Of a stretch of DNA of 16,124 bases, positions 7,379 to 15,424 are shown in pieces. How positions within the stretch are numbered: position 1 is the first letter of the stretch; each line of letters begins with the position of its first letter. Origin of the DNA: DASWJQ01 sp036397095 (GTDB taxonomy: Bacteria > Chloroflexota > Anaerolineae > Anaerolineales > E44-bin32); the NCBI GenBank assembly GCA_036397095.1, contig DASWJQ010000155.1, forward strand, positions 1-16,124. The letters run 5' to 3'. Below the pieces are notes generated by a model. The model saw only the letters and a list, made by a program, of their open reading frames with translations. It was not told the origin of the DNA and did no database searches. The position numbers and the translations under genes were made by a program.

Positions 7379-7398
7379 CCGCCCGAAACGCCGGGCGG
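7379..7398 (-). promoter_or_regulatory. Intercistronic stem-loop between atpB and atpE
   Basis: CCGCCCG (7379-7385) and CGGGCGG (7392-7398) form a perfect 7-bp stem with a six-base loop, just after the atpB stop. There is no T-tract, and strong atpE translation signals follow. A processing or stabilising element that raises subunit c synthesis over subunit a is more likely than a terminator. This role is inference. Confidence 0.45.
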
Positions 7399-7401
7399 AG
7401 A

Positions 7402-8403
7402 CTAGTGGGCACCCTCTTCCGCGCCATGACCATGGCCGGCTACCGCTTGCGACATGAAGACCATCGTCAGCATGCCGAAGATGAGCGCCTGGATCATGCC
7501 AACAAAGAACTCGAGCATGAGCACCAAGGTCTGGGCGAACACCGGCACCAAGGTGCCGATCACGAACAGCAAGATCGATCCGGCGAAAACATTGCCGAAG
7601 AGCCGGAAGGCGAACGAGAGAACCTTCGAAAACTCGGAAATGATCTCAAGCAGTCCGACGCCGAAGTCAATGGCGCCGAACAAGGGCTTGGAAAACAGTG
7701 TGCTGACATTGAAGAACTTGGAGAAGTAGGCGGCCCCAAGTGCACGGATGCCCATCACCTGGGTCATGACGACCGAAATGAGCGCCAGCCCCAGCGTGAA
7801 ATTCAGATCGGTGGCCGGCACCCTGACAAATGGCACCAGACTGAAGCCGTCTTCGACATGGCCCTCTTCGCCGCCAGTCACGATGGTCTGGACCTCGGTG
7901 GCACCAACGGTGGTCAGGGTTTCGATGCGGTAGCCCTCATCCGAGTGATGCAGCAGACCGATGCTGTCGACACCCGGGATCAGCTCGAGCCAGTTGGCCA
8001 GCAACACCAACAGGACGATGGTCGCCATCCACGGAAAGATACTGCGCGCCCACTTGCCGGCGGTCGACTCGGTCAGGTTATAGAGCGCCTCTAGCAGCGC
8101 TTCGACCGCTCCGGCTACCCCGCCCAACATCAGGGCACCACCGCTCGTTGCCCGGCGGATGCCGACCGCCATCAGGATCAACAGCACATCGACGATCAGC
8201 AGTGCGATCAGCGTGTTGGTCAGATACAGCGGGCCGATACCCGGCAGCGTCACCAACGGCTGCTCGCTGAGGGCTTCAGCCGGCAGCTGGACGTGCGGGA
8301 GAATGGGCGGATATGCCCGCGCCGCCATAAAGCCGAGGATGATGAACAGGAGAATCAACCAACGGTTGACTCCCCAGCGCCATCTACGGGTTTGCTCCAC
8401 CAT
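7402..8403 (-). CDS. atpB: ATP synthase F0 subunit a
   Basis: Proton channel and stator of F0, 333 aa against 271 in E. coli. The essential arginine is R267 in FAFRLFGNVFAG (264-275). The residue equal to E. coli E219 is S276, and the one equal to H245 is E298 in LEFFVGMIQALIFG, a swap related to that of mitochondrial enzymes. Membrane segments are visible at about 13-30, 62-82, 122-145, 198-218, 255-290 and 292-320. An extra acidic/polar loop of about 40 residues (147-190), expected outside the membrane between the second and third helices, accounts for much of the added length. The tail is His/Glu rich (GHGHGAEEGAH). The ATG at 8403 has GGGAGGAAG directly before it and overlaps the end of the AtpZ/AtpI-type gene by 20 bases, so translation is probably coupled. 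Confidence 0.96.
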   Translation of the reverse strand: MVEQTRRWRWGVNRWLILLFIILGFMAARAYPPILPHVQLPAEALSEQPLVTLPGIGPLYLTNTLIALLIVDVLLILMAVGIRRATSGGALMLGGVAGAVEALLEALYNLTESTAGKWARSIFPWMATIVLLVLLANWLELIPGVDSIGLLHHSDEGYRIETLTTVGATEVQTIVTGGEEGHVEDGFSLVPFVRVPATDLNFTLGLALISVVMTQVMGIRALGAAYFSKFFNVSTLFSKPLFGAIDFGVGLLEIISEFSKVLSFAFRLFGNVFAGSILLFVIGTLVPVFAQTLVLMLEFFVGMIQALIFGMLTMVFMSQAVAGHGHGAEEGAH

Positions 8404-8704
8404 CTTCCTCCCGTGCGGGCGGTGTGTCCCGGTTGCCGGTCTGCGACGATTGGAGCCGCGCCATGCCCCGCAGGACGATGCGGATCATGAAGTAGATTGT
8501 GACGGGGACGCTCCCCATCAGCAAGATCAGGGTAAAGACTGGCTTGGTCGCGAACTGCTGGTCAAGCCACAGCCCGGCCAACAACGCGGCGATAATCAGG
8601 GCGGCGGTGACGCAGCCGACCTGGCCCAGCAGGCCAGTGATCCACAGGGCCAGCTCCCCTTGAGACTGGCTTCCCTCTCCCGAAGGGCCCTGCGGGTCCA
8701 TCAT
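8384..8704 (-). CDS. AtpZ/AtpI-family small membrane protein
   Basis: First gene of the F0 cassette, 106 aa. A hydrophilic N terminus (1-18) is followed by two membrane helices (about 24-47 and 55-78). The family signature is GLWLDQQFATKPVFTLILLMG (44-64): Gly, then LD, then a Pro-containing turn into helix 2. The C terminus (82-106) is charged. Proteins of this type sit at the head of many atp operons and are reported to help c-ring assembly or Mg2+/Ca2+ supply. With two helices it looks more like AtpZ than the four-helix E. coli AtpI. Two ATG codons stand in tandem at 8704 and 8701 and no ribosome site is visible, which fits a leaderless transcript from the promoter just upstream. Confidence 0.85.
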   Translation of the reverse strand: MMDPQGPSGEGSQSQGELALWITGLLGQVGCVTAALIIAALLAGLWLDQQFATKPVFTLILLMGSVPVTIYFMIRIVLRGMARLQSSQTGNRDTPPAREEDGGANP

Positions 8705-8710
8705 TCGAGC

Positions 8711-8719
8711 ATTCTATCA
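8711..8719 (-). promoter_or_regulatory. Extended -10 promoter giving a leaderless F0 transcript
   Basis: The minus strand reads TGATAGAAT (8719-8711), a TGnTANAAT extended -10 element. Six bases separate it from the ATG at 8704, so the predicted first transcribed base is the A of that ATG. No good -35 is seen, as is common for extended -10 promoters. It lies between the nuoN hairpin and the first F0 gene. Confidence 0.45.
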
Positions 8720-8725
8720 CAAGCC

Positions 8726-8750
8726 GCCAGCGGCCAGTTCGGCCGCTGGC
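8726..8750 (-). terminator. Hairpin at the 3' end of the nuo operon
   Basis: GCCAGCGGCC (8726-8735) and GGCCGCTGGC (8741-8750) form a perfect 10-bp stem with a five-base loop. The stem touches the last base of the nuoN stop codon. On the minus strand it is followed by GGCTTGTGATAG, so there is no real T-run. It may end transcription weakly or protect the 3' end of the nuo mRNA. Confidence 0.5.
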
Positions 8751-10204
8751 TAGAACAGACTGGCAGCCGTTGTCAGCGCCCACTCGAGCCAGGGCGCGCT
8801 GAACGTGCCGACCAGGATTATGCCCAATGAGCACACCACCAGAGCCAGCGCTGAGCCGACCGGCACCACGATCCGCTTGTCGTCGTCTTCCGACCGGTAC
8901 AGGTAGATCACCTTGAGTACTGTCAGGTAGTAGTAGAGGCCAATGATGGCGTTGAGCACACCAACCACGGCCAGCCAGATCAATCCGCTTTCGACAGCGG
9001 CGGCAAAGACGTAGACCTTGGCCACAAAACCGGCAAAGGGCGGCATTCCGCCCAGCGAAAGCAGGGCGACCATCATGGCCAGCGCCAGCAGCGGCGAACG
9101 CCGACTCAGTCCGGCATAAGCCTCGATCTGGTCGGTGCCGGCCGACCGGGCAAACAACACCACGACCCCAAAGGCCACCAGGTTGGTGAAGACGTATGCC
9201 ACCAGGTAGAAGACGGCGCTGGCCGCACCCAGTGTGCTGACCGCCACCACCCCGATTAAGACGTAACCGGCGTGGGCGATCGACGAATATGCCAGCAGGC
9301 GTTTGATGTCGGTCTGCGCCAGAGCAATCAAGTTGCCTACCGTCATGGTCGCGACGGCCAGACCCGACACGATCCCCGTCCACTGAGCCTGGACCCCGGG
9401 GAAGACCTCCAGGGCAAAACGCAGCAAGACGGCAAATCCGGCCGCCTTGGAGGCTGTCGAAATGAATGCGGTTACCGGCGTGGGAGCCCCCTGGTACACA
9501 TCCGGCGTCCAAAAGTGGAAGGGCACGGCGGCGATCTTGAAGCCGAAACCGACCAGGATCAACGACCCGACCGCCAGCATCAGCGGCAGCGAGAACGACC
9601 CTTCCGCCAGCTGCCCCGCCAGCGCATACAAGTTGGTCTCACCGGTCAGGCCGTAGAGCAAGCTGAAACCATAGAGCATGACGGTGGAGGTTAGCGCGCC
9701 GAACAGGAAGTACTTGATGCCGGCCTCGGCCGAGTCGTCGCGGCCCCGCATGAAGCCGGCCAGAACGTAGAGCGGGATCGAAGTTGACTCGATCGCCAGG
9801 TACAGCATGATCAAGTCGGCGGCACCCGCCATCAGGTTCATGCCGATCACCGACACCAGCAGCAACGCGTAGTACTCGCCCCGATCGCCATAGCCCTTCA
9901 GGTCGATCGACAGCAAGCTGGTAACGGCGGCGGCGAATAAGAACAACACCTTGAAGGCGAAGGCGGTCCAATCGTGGCGCAGCGTACCCCCAAAGATCAG
10001 CTGCGGCTCGGCTCCAGGCCGGCTGTAGACCAGCGCCACGCCCAGGATCAGGGCCAGCCCAATCGCTGAGACCCAACCCAACCAGCGCCGCTGGCTCGGC
10101 CGCCAAATCCCGTCCAGCACGAGCAGCACACCGGCCAGGACGAGCAGCAGGATTTCGGGCAGGATCGCCAGGATGGTCGCCGGGGTGAACACGACGATGG
10201 TCAC
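8750..10204 (-). CDS. nuoN: NADH-quinone oxidoreductase subunit N
   Basis: Antiporter-like proton-pumping subunit of the complex I membrane arm, 484 aa, essentially the E. coli length. Key residues are all present: E139 in LAIESTSIPLYVLAGF (TM5), K223 in VGFGFKIAAVPFHFW (TM7), K253 in ISTASKAAGF (TM8) and K396 in GFVAKVYVF (TM12). PDVYQGAPTPVTAF (234-247) and QTDIKRLLAYSSIAHAGY (297-314) are the family signatures. The start is GTG at 10204, directly abutting the stop of the second nuoM gene. A GGAGGTG ribosome site inside the end of that gene supports this start. It is the last nuo gene; a hairpin follows at once. Confidence 0.97.
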   Translation of the reverse strand: MTIVVFTPATILAILPEILLLVLAGVLLVLDGIWRPSQRRWLGWVSAIGLALILGVALVYSRPGAEPQLIFGGTLRHDWTAFAFKVLFLFAAAVTSLLSIDLKGYGDRGEYYALLLVSVIGMNLMAGAADLIMLYLAIESTSIPLYVLAGFMRGRDDSAEAGIKYFLFGALTSTVMLYGFSLLYGLTGETNLYALAGQLAEGSFSLPLMLAVGSLILVGFGFKIAAVPFHFWTPDVYQGAPTPVTAFISTASKAAGFAVLLRFALEVFPGVQAQWTGIVSGLAVATMTVGNLIALAQTDIKRLLAYSSIAHAGYVLIGVVAVSTLGAASAVFYLVAYVFTNLVAFGVVVLFARSAGTDQIEAYAGLSRRSPLLALAMMVALLSLGGMPPFAGFVAKVYVFAAAVESGLIWLAVVGVLNAIIGLYYYLTVLKVIYLYRSEDDDKRIVVPVGSALALVVCSLGIILVGTFSAPWLEWALTTAASLF

Positions 10205-11677
10205 CTAGGCACCTCCCACCAGTCTGAGCACGGCCTCGGCTCCGGATTCGATCATCGGCGCCATCACCGCCGGCAGCACGCCCAGCAACACGACCAGGCC
10301 CGACATCAGGAACAACGCCACCTTGTCGCCCAAGTTAATCGGGGTGATGTGGCCCTCGAACTTGGCCGGCATCTCGCCAAAGAAGACCCGGCCAACGACC
10401 CGCATCAAGTAGGCTGCCGTGATCACGATGCCAAGGACGGCGATGATGGCCGCCCATGGCGCCGTCTGCCACAGACCGAGGAAGATCGGGAACTCGGCGA
10501 TAAACCCGGAGAAGCCCGGCATGCCCATCGATACCAAGCTGCCGATGATGAATGCGATGGCGACCAACGGCAGTTTACGGGCCATGCCCCCTAGCTCCGG
10601 GATCTCGCGGGTGTGGGCCCGGTCATAGACCATGCCGACGACAGCAAAGAAGAGCGCCGTCATCACTCCGTGCGAGAACATTTGCAGCCCGGCGCCGGTT
10701 ATGCCCTGCAGGTTGAGCGTGGCAAAGCCAAGCATTACCAGGCCCATATGCGAGACCGAAGAAAAGCCAATAACGTACTTGAAGTCGGTTTGCACCATGG
10801 CGATGAATGCGCCGTAGATTACGTTGATTGTGCCCAGGATCAGGATCAGCCAGGCCCACTGCTTGGCGCCTTCCGGCAGCAGCATGATGCCGACCCGCAG
10901 GGCGGCAAATGCGCCCAGCTTCATCAGCACGCCGGCATGGAACATTGAGACGGCGGTCGGTGCAGCCACGTGGCCATCGGGCGACCAGTTATGGAACGGG
11001 AAGATGCCGCCCAGCACGGCGAAGCCAAAGAACACGAATGGGAACCACAACGCCTGAAACTCGGTCGAAAAACCGGCCTGCTCGAGCGCCAGCATGTCGA
11101 AGGTGCCAAGACCGGACGTGAAATACATCGCCAGCGCACCGACCAGGGAGACGACCGACCCGATAAACAGATACAGAGTCAGTTTCATGGCGGCGTACTC
11201 GCGCGTCACCTTCCAACCCCAGATGGCGATCAGCAAGTACATTGGGAAGACGGCGATTTCATAGAAGAAGAACAACTGGAAGAGGTCGAGCGACACGAAC
11301 ACACCAAACACGCCGGTCGCCAGGATGAATAAGAATGCGAAGAACTCGCGGGGCCGGTCGTCAACGCTCCACGAGATCAACACACCGGTAAAGATGACAA
11401 CACCGGTGAGCAGGACCAGCGGCAGACTCATGCCGTCGACCCCGACATAGTAGGAGATCCCTAGCTGCGGGATCCAGGGCATACGCTGGACGAACTGGTA
11501 GCCGCCCGCCGACTGGTCGTACGTCAGGTAGGCGACCAGCGATAGCAGCAGCGCCAGGCTGGCCGCGGCCAGCGCGGTCCAGCGTATCAGACCGTGCCGC
11601 TCGCCTGGATAAGCCAGGATCAGCAGGCTGGCCCCGATGGGCAGCAGCGTAATGAATGTCAGGATCGGAAAGTCCAT
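10205..11677 (-). CDS. nuoM: Second NuoM-like antiporter subunit (M') of complex I
   Basis: A 490-aa polytopic protein of the NuoM type lying between nuoM and nuoN. Conserved parts are E140 in FFYEIAVFPMYLL (TM5), WSPDGHVAAPTAVSM (231-245), K253 in AGVLMKLGAF (TM8), QTDFKYVIGFSSVSHMG (296-312), H336 and E395 in GFIAEFP (TM12). The TM7 position that holds the key lysine in NuoM (K234 in E. coli) is L222 here (FAVLGGIFPFH), and the motif's Pro is Gly. TM8 has a histidine (H247, MFHAG) where NuoL has its conserved His (ALIHAA). The ATG at 11677 has only a weak ribosome site (AAGAGACGGA), 30 bases after nuoM. It is most likely a fourth pump-like subunit built into the membrane arm, with altered proton chemistry. 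Confidence 0.93.
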   Translation of the reverse strand: MDFPILTFITLLPIGASLLILAYPGERHGLIRWTALAAASLALLLSLVAYLTYDQSAGGYQFVQRMPWIPQLGISYYVGVDGMSLPLVLLTGVVIFTGVLISWSVDDRPREFFAFLFILATGVFGVFVSLDLFQLFFFYEIAVFPMYLLIAIWGWKVTREYAAMKLTLYLFIGSVVSLVGALAMYFTSGLGTFDMLALEQAGFSTEFQALWFPFVFFGFAVLGGIFPFHNWSPDGHVAAPTAVSMFHAGVLMKLGAFAALRVGIMLLPEGAKQWAWLILILGTINVIYGAFIAMVQTDFKYVIGFSSVSHMGLVMLGFATLNLQGITGAGLQMFSHGVMTALFFAVVGMVYDRAHTREIPELGGMARKLPLVAIAFIIGSLVSMGMPGFSGFIAEFPIFLGLWQTAPWAAIIAVLGIVITAAYLMRVVGRVFFGEMPAKFEGHITPINLGDKVALFLMSGLVVLLGVLPAVMAPMIESGAEAVLRLVGGA

Positions 11678-11707
11678 GAGTCCGTCTCTTGGTGCCGGGT
11701 CGTCGGA

Positions 11708-13246
11708 CTAGCCGAACAACCGCAACACAGTTTGATTGATCACGTCCAACAACCAGGCCGGCCACACGCCGATCGCCAGCATGAGCACCATCAGTGGCGC
11801 GATGGCGATGATCTCGCGCCGGTTGATTTCCAACGCGTGACCCTGCCAGGCCTCGTTCAGGGGGCCGTGCAGCACGTCACGAATTCCTTTAACAATGTAG
11901 GCGCCCGTAATCAGCAAGCCGAGCATCGAGATGGCGGTATACACGGTGAAGATCGGCCACGCGCCCCGCACCACCAGAAACTCGGAGACAAAGCCATTCA
12001 GGCCGGGCAGGCCGAGCGAGGCCATCGCCGTAAAGATCAGGATGCCGCCGTAAACCGGCATCAACGGGAACAGACCGCCGTATTTGGCCAGGCTGCGCGT
12101 GTGAGTTCGGTCGTAGATCACACCGACGAGCAAGAACATACCAGCTGCCGATAGCCCGTGGTTGAACATCTGGAGCACGGCGCCGTTGGTGGCGATCACG
12201 GCATCTTCGGCAGCCATCGTGCCGCGGGCATAGGCCGCGGCGGCGATCCCGAGCACAACCCACCCCATGTGGTTCACCGACGAGTAGGCGACCAGACGCT
12301 TGAAGTCGTCCTGGCCCCACGAGGCGAAGGCCCCCAGCACAATCGCCAGCGTGGCCAGCAGTGCCAGCACGCCGGCGTACAGCTTGGCCTGCTCGGGATA
12401 CAGCGGCAGGACCAGACGCAGGAAACCGTAAGCGCCCAGTTTCAGCAGTACGCCGGCCAGGATCATCGAGCCTGCCGTCGGCGCCTCGGTGTGGGCATCG
12501 GGCAGCCAGGTGTGGAAGGGCCAGATCGGCACCTTGATGGCAAAGGCGATGACGAACGCCCAAAAGGCGATCGCTTTGACCGTACCGATGGGAATGCTGA
12601 TCGGCAGGCCCAGCACTGAGAGCGGCTCGGTCAGCCCGGGCCAGACCCGGCTGATCTCGACCAGGTCGAATGTTCCTGCCGCCAGCCCGATCACCTGGAT
12701 GGCCAGCAGCAAACCCAGCGAGCCGGCCATCGTGTAAACCAAGAACTTGAAGGAGGCATACTCCCGGTTGGCACTGCCCCACTGGTTGATCAGGAAGTAC
12801 ATCGGCACCAGGCCGATCTCCCAGAACACGAAGAACAACATCAGATCGAGCGCCAGGAAGACGCCCAACATGCCGGTCTGGAGCAGCAAGAACAGCACCA
12901 TGTAGGTCCGGACGTTTTCTTCGATGCTCCACGAAATCAGGATGGCCAACGGGGTGAGCAGTGCCGTGAGCAGCACCATCGAGACGGAAATGCCGTCGAC
13001 GCCCAGGTGGTAGCTGGCGTTGACCACGTCGTACCAGGCCGCCTTCTCGACGTACTGGAACCCGGCTTGTGCCGGGTCGTAGCCGAACCAGAGGACGAGG
13101 GATAGTGCCAACGGCACCAGACTGAATACGAAGGCGAGCCAGCGAATCTGGCGCACCCGCTCTCGCGGAACAAGCAGCAGCACCAGCGCGGCCAGGGCCG
13201 GGGTGAACAGGATTAGGCTGAGCAGATACCGTGTTACGAATTCCAT
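11708..13246 (-). CDS. nuoM: NADH-quinone oxidoreductase subunit M
   Basis: Canonical proton-pumping subunit, 512 aa (E. coli 509). All key residues are present: E143 in FWEIGLVPMYFLINQWG (TM5), K238 in FAIKVPIWPFHTWLPDAH (TM7), K269 in AGVLLKLGAYGFLR (TM8) and E422 in GFVSEFLVV (TM12). The segment GQDDFKRLVAYSSVNHMG (311-328) and NHGLSAAGMFLLVG are typical. The ATG at 13246 is preferred; a TTG directly before it (13249) is in frame and the upstream GGAG could serve either. It lies 30 or so bases after nuoL and 30 before the second NuoM gene, so all are in one operon. Confidence 0.96.
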   Translation of the reverse strand: MEFVTRYLLSLILFTPALAALVLLLVPRERVRQIRWLAFVFSLVPLALSLVLWFGYDPAQAGFQYVEKAAWYDVVNASYHLGVDGISVSMVLLTALLTPLAILISWSIEENVRTYMVLFLLLQTGMLGVFLALDLMLFFVFWEIGLVPMYFLINQWGSANREYASFKFLVYTMAGSLGLLLAIQVIGLAAGTFDLVEISRVWPGLTEPLSVLGLPISIPIGTVKAIAFWAFVIAFAIKVPIWPFHTWLPDAHTEAPTAGSMILAGVLLKLGAYGFLRLVLPLYPEQAKLYAGVLALLATLAIVLGAFASWGQDDFKRLVAYSSVNHMGWVVLGIAAAAYARGTMAAEDAVIATNGAVLQMFNHGLSAAGMFLLVGVIYDRTHTRSLAKYGGLFPLMPVYGGILIFTAMASLGLPGLNGFVSEFLVVRGAWPIFTVYTAISMLGLLITGAYIVKGIRDVLHGPLNEAWQGHALEINRREIIAIAPLMVLMLAIGVWPAWLLDVINQTVLRLFG

Positions 13247-13279
13247 CAAGACGTACTCCGTCGGCCTGCCATGGCGGGG

Positions 13280-15415
13280 TTAGGCGCCCACCAGCAGGAA
13301 GTACGAAATCACCAGGCTGGTGAAGACGATGCCGATCAGCAGGTACTGCTGCACCCGACCCGATTGAATCACTCGAACCTCACGCCCGGTGGCTTTGGTC
13401 GATTCGCCGACCCAATCGCCGAAGGCGTTGACCACCGGCAGGTCAAAGCGAGAGCGCAGGTACGCACCTACCCGCAGGCCAGTCCGGCCGACGGCGTGCA
13501 AGAAGCCGTCGATCACCCGCCGGTCGAGGAAGGTGTAGGTGAAGGTCTCCGCCACCCAATAGGCGGGCCGGACGATGGCGTAGTTGTAGAACTCATCAAA
13601 GTAGTACTTGTTTTCCAGGACTGCGTAGACCGGACCCAGCAGCCGGCGCAGCGGATCTGGAGCGCCGGCCCGCACTCGGCGGTAGGTCAACCAGCCCAGC
13701 AGCAGGCCGCCCAGCGCCACCCCGACCGACACCAGCAACGGCGTTGGATCGAAGGCAATCGCCGCCGGGTGTTCGGGCAGCACCCCTCCAACGAACTCGT
13801 GGAACCAGTTGGGCAGAATACCGCCCAAGCCGGGGAAGGCCTCTGGGATTCCCACCCAACCAAAGCCCACGGCGAACACCGCCAGCACGACCAGCGGCAC
13901 GGTCATCGTCCAGGTCGACTCGTGGGCGTGCCCGGCCGCCTGCGTGCGCGGCTTACCCAGGAAGGTCAGGGTTATTTGGCGCATGGTGTAGAAGGCCGTC
14001 AGCAGGGCGGCAAGCGCCAGGACCCAAAAGACCAGCGTGTGACCGTGGGCGAAGGCATCAGCCAGAATCTCGTCCTTGGACCAAAAGCCGGCCGTCAAGA
14101 TGGGGAAACCGGACAGGGCCAGTCCGCCCAGCAGGAACGTCCAGAAAGTGGCCGGCATCTTGTGCCGCAGCCCACCCATATTGAACATGTCCTGCGAATC
14201 GACGTGCTCGTGCGTCTCATGCACGCCATGTTCGACGCCGTGGATCACCGAGCCAGAGCCCAGGAACAGCAGCGCCTTGAAAAAGGCGTGGGTCACCAGA
14301 TGGAATGCGGCGGCGACGAAGGCGCCGATGCCGACGGCGGCCACCATGTAGCCCAGTTGCGAAATCGTCGAATAGGCCAGAACGCGCTTGATGTCCTTTT
14401 GGGCAACGGCAATTGTGGCGGCGAATAACGCCGTGAATGCCCCGATCCCGGCGATGACCATCATGGTCGGTGTCAGGGGCCCGCCCTCGTGCCAACCGGC
14501 GGTCAGCAGCGGGAACATGCGCAGGATCATGAAGATACCGGCCGAGACCATGGTGGCTGCGTGGATCAGGGCTGAAACTGGAGTCGGGCCCTCCATGGCG
14601 TCGGGCAACCACACGTGCAGCGGCCATTGGGCCGACTTGCCCACTGTCCCGACGAAGAGCAGCAAGCCGATCAACCCAGCGGCGGATAGACCGCCCACCA
14701 CCGCCGGCGAGCTGGCCAGCGTGTTGAGCACTTCTTCGTTGTACAGAATCTGGCGGAAGCTGAGGGTGCCGGTCTGCGAATACAGGTAGACAATGCCCAG
14801 CAGCATGAAAACGTCGCCGACGCGGGTGGTCATAAAGGCCTTGATCATCGCATCCCGTGCCGACGGGCGGCCGTACCAAAAGCCGATCAGCAGGTAGGAG
14901 CATAACCCCATGATCTCCCAGCCGATGAAGAGCAGCAGCAGGTTGTCCGACAGCACCAGCACCAGCATGCCAAAGGCAAACAGTGAGATGAAGGCGAAGA
15001 AACGAGCGTACATCGGCTCGATCCCACCGGCCTTGGGCGGAAGACCTTTGACGTCGGCCGGATCGGTCTTGTGGCCGAAGTTGTGGTAGCCCACGCTGTA
15101 CACGAATATGGCGAGCAGCGTCCAGGCGACGAAGAACAGCCCAATCGTTGACAGCGGGTCGACCAGCACGCCAAACTCGAGGGCTGATTGGCCGGTCGGT
15201 AACCAGCGGATGGACGAGGTGACCGGGTGCTCGCCGAAGTTCTCGATGCCAATGGCTCGGGCAAAGAGCAGCATCGCCAATCCCCAGGAGATGGCAACCC
15301 CGCCGATGGCGATCCCGTGGCTGAGCCGGTTATTGCGGTGCGCCCACAGAATAATGGCCCCGAAGGCCACGATGGGAGGCAGTGGGATCAACCAGGCAAT
15401 GAGATCAAGCTGCAT
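13280..15415 (-). CDS. nuoL: NADH-quinone oxidoreductase subunit L with extended lateral helix
   Basis: Distal proton-pumping subunit, 711 aa against 613 in E. coli. Key residues are E167 (IGWEIMGLCSYLL, TM5), K260 (VGKSAQWPLHVWLPDAM, TM7), H285 (ALIHAATMVSAG, TM8), K340 (VAQKDIKRVLAYST) and K447-D448 (FWSKDEIL, TM12). THAFFKALLFLGSGSVIH (375-392) leads into a His/Glu-rich loop (393-409). The C-terminal lateral helix and last membrane helix run from ENKYYFDEFYN (601) to the end. Between D607 and G686 there are 79 residues where E. coli has about 43. The extra part includes GLRVGAYLRSRFDLPVVN and GDWVGE. This extension is what a complex with an added antiporter subunit would need. The ATG at 15415 follows the nuoK stop by nine bases. 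Confidence 0.96.
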   Translation of the reverse strand: MQLDLIAWLIPLPPIVAFGAIILWAHRNNRLSHGIAIGGVAISWGLAMLLFARAIGIENFGEHPVTSSIRWLPTGQSALEFGVLVDPLSTIGLFFVAWTLLAIFVYSVGYHNFGHKTDPADVKGLPPKAGGIEPMYARFFAFISLFAFGMLVLVLSDNLLLLFIGWEIMGLCSYLLIGFWYGRPSARDAMIKAFMTTRVGDVFMLLGIVYLYSQTGTLSFRQILYNEEVLNTLASSPAVVGGLSAAGLIGLLLFVGTVGKSAQWPLHVWLPDAMEGPTPVSALIHAATMVSAGIFMILRMFPLLTAGWHEGGPLTPTMMVIAGIGAFTALFAATIAVAQKDIKRVLAYSTISQLGYMVAAVGIGAFVAAAFHLVTHAFFKALLFLGSGSVIHGVEHGVHETHEHVDSQDMFNMGGLRHKMPATFWTFLLGGLALSGFPILTAGFWSKDEILADAFAHGHTLVFWVLALAALLTAFYTMRQITLTFLGKPRTQAAGHAHESTWTMTVPLVVLAVFAVGFGWVGIPEAFPGLGGILPNWFHEFVGGVLPEHPAAIAFDPTPLLVSVGVALGGLLLGWLTYRRVRAGAPDPLRRLLGPVYAVLENKYYFDEFYNYAIVRPAYWVAETFTYTFLDRRVIDGFLHAVGRTGLRVGAYLRSRFDLPVVNAFGDWVGESTKATGREVRVIQSGRVQQYLLIGIVFTSLVISYFLLVGA

Positions 15416-15424
15416 ACGACCGCC

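Noticed and set aside
13271..14428. Plus-strand open frame of 385 codons
   Set aside because: It is antisense to nuoL, which has all its expected residues. The translation is Gln, His and Gly rich, without domains.
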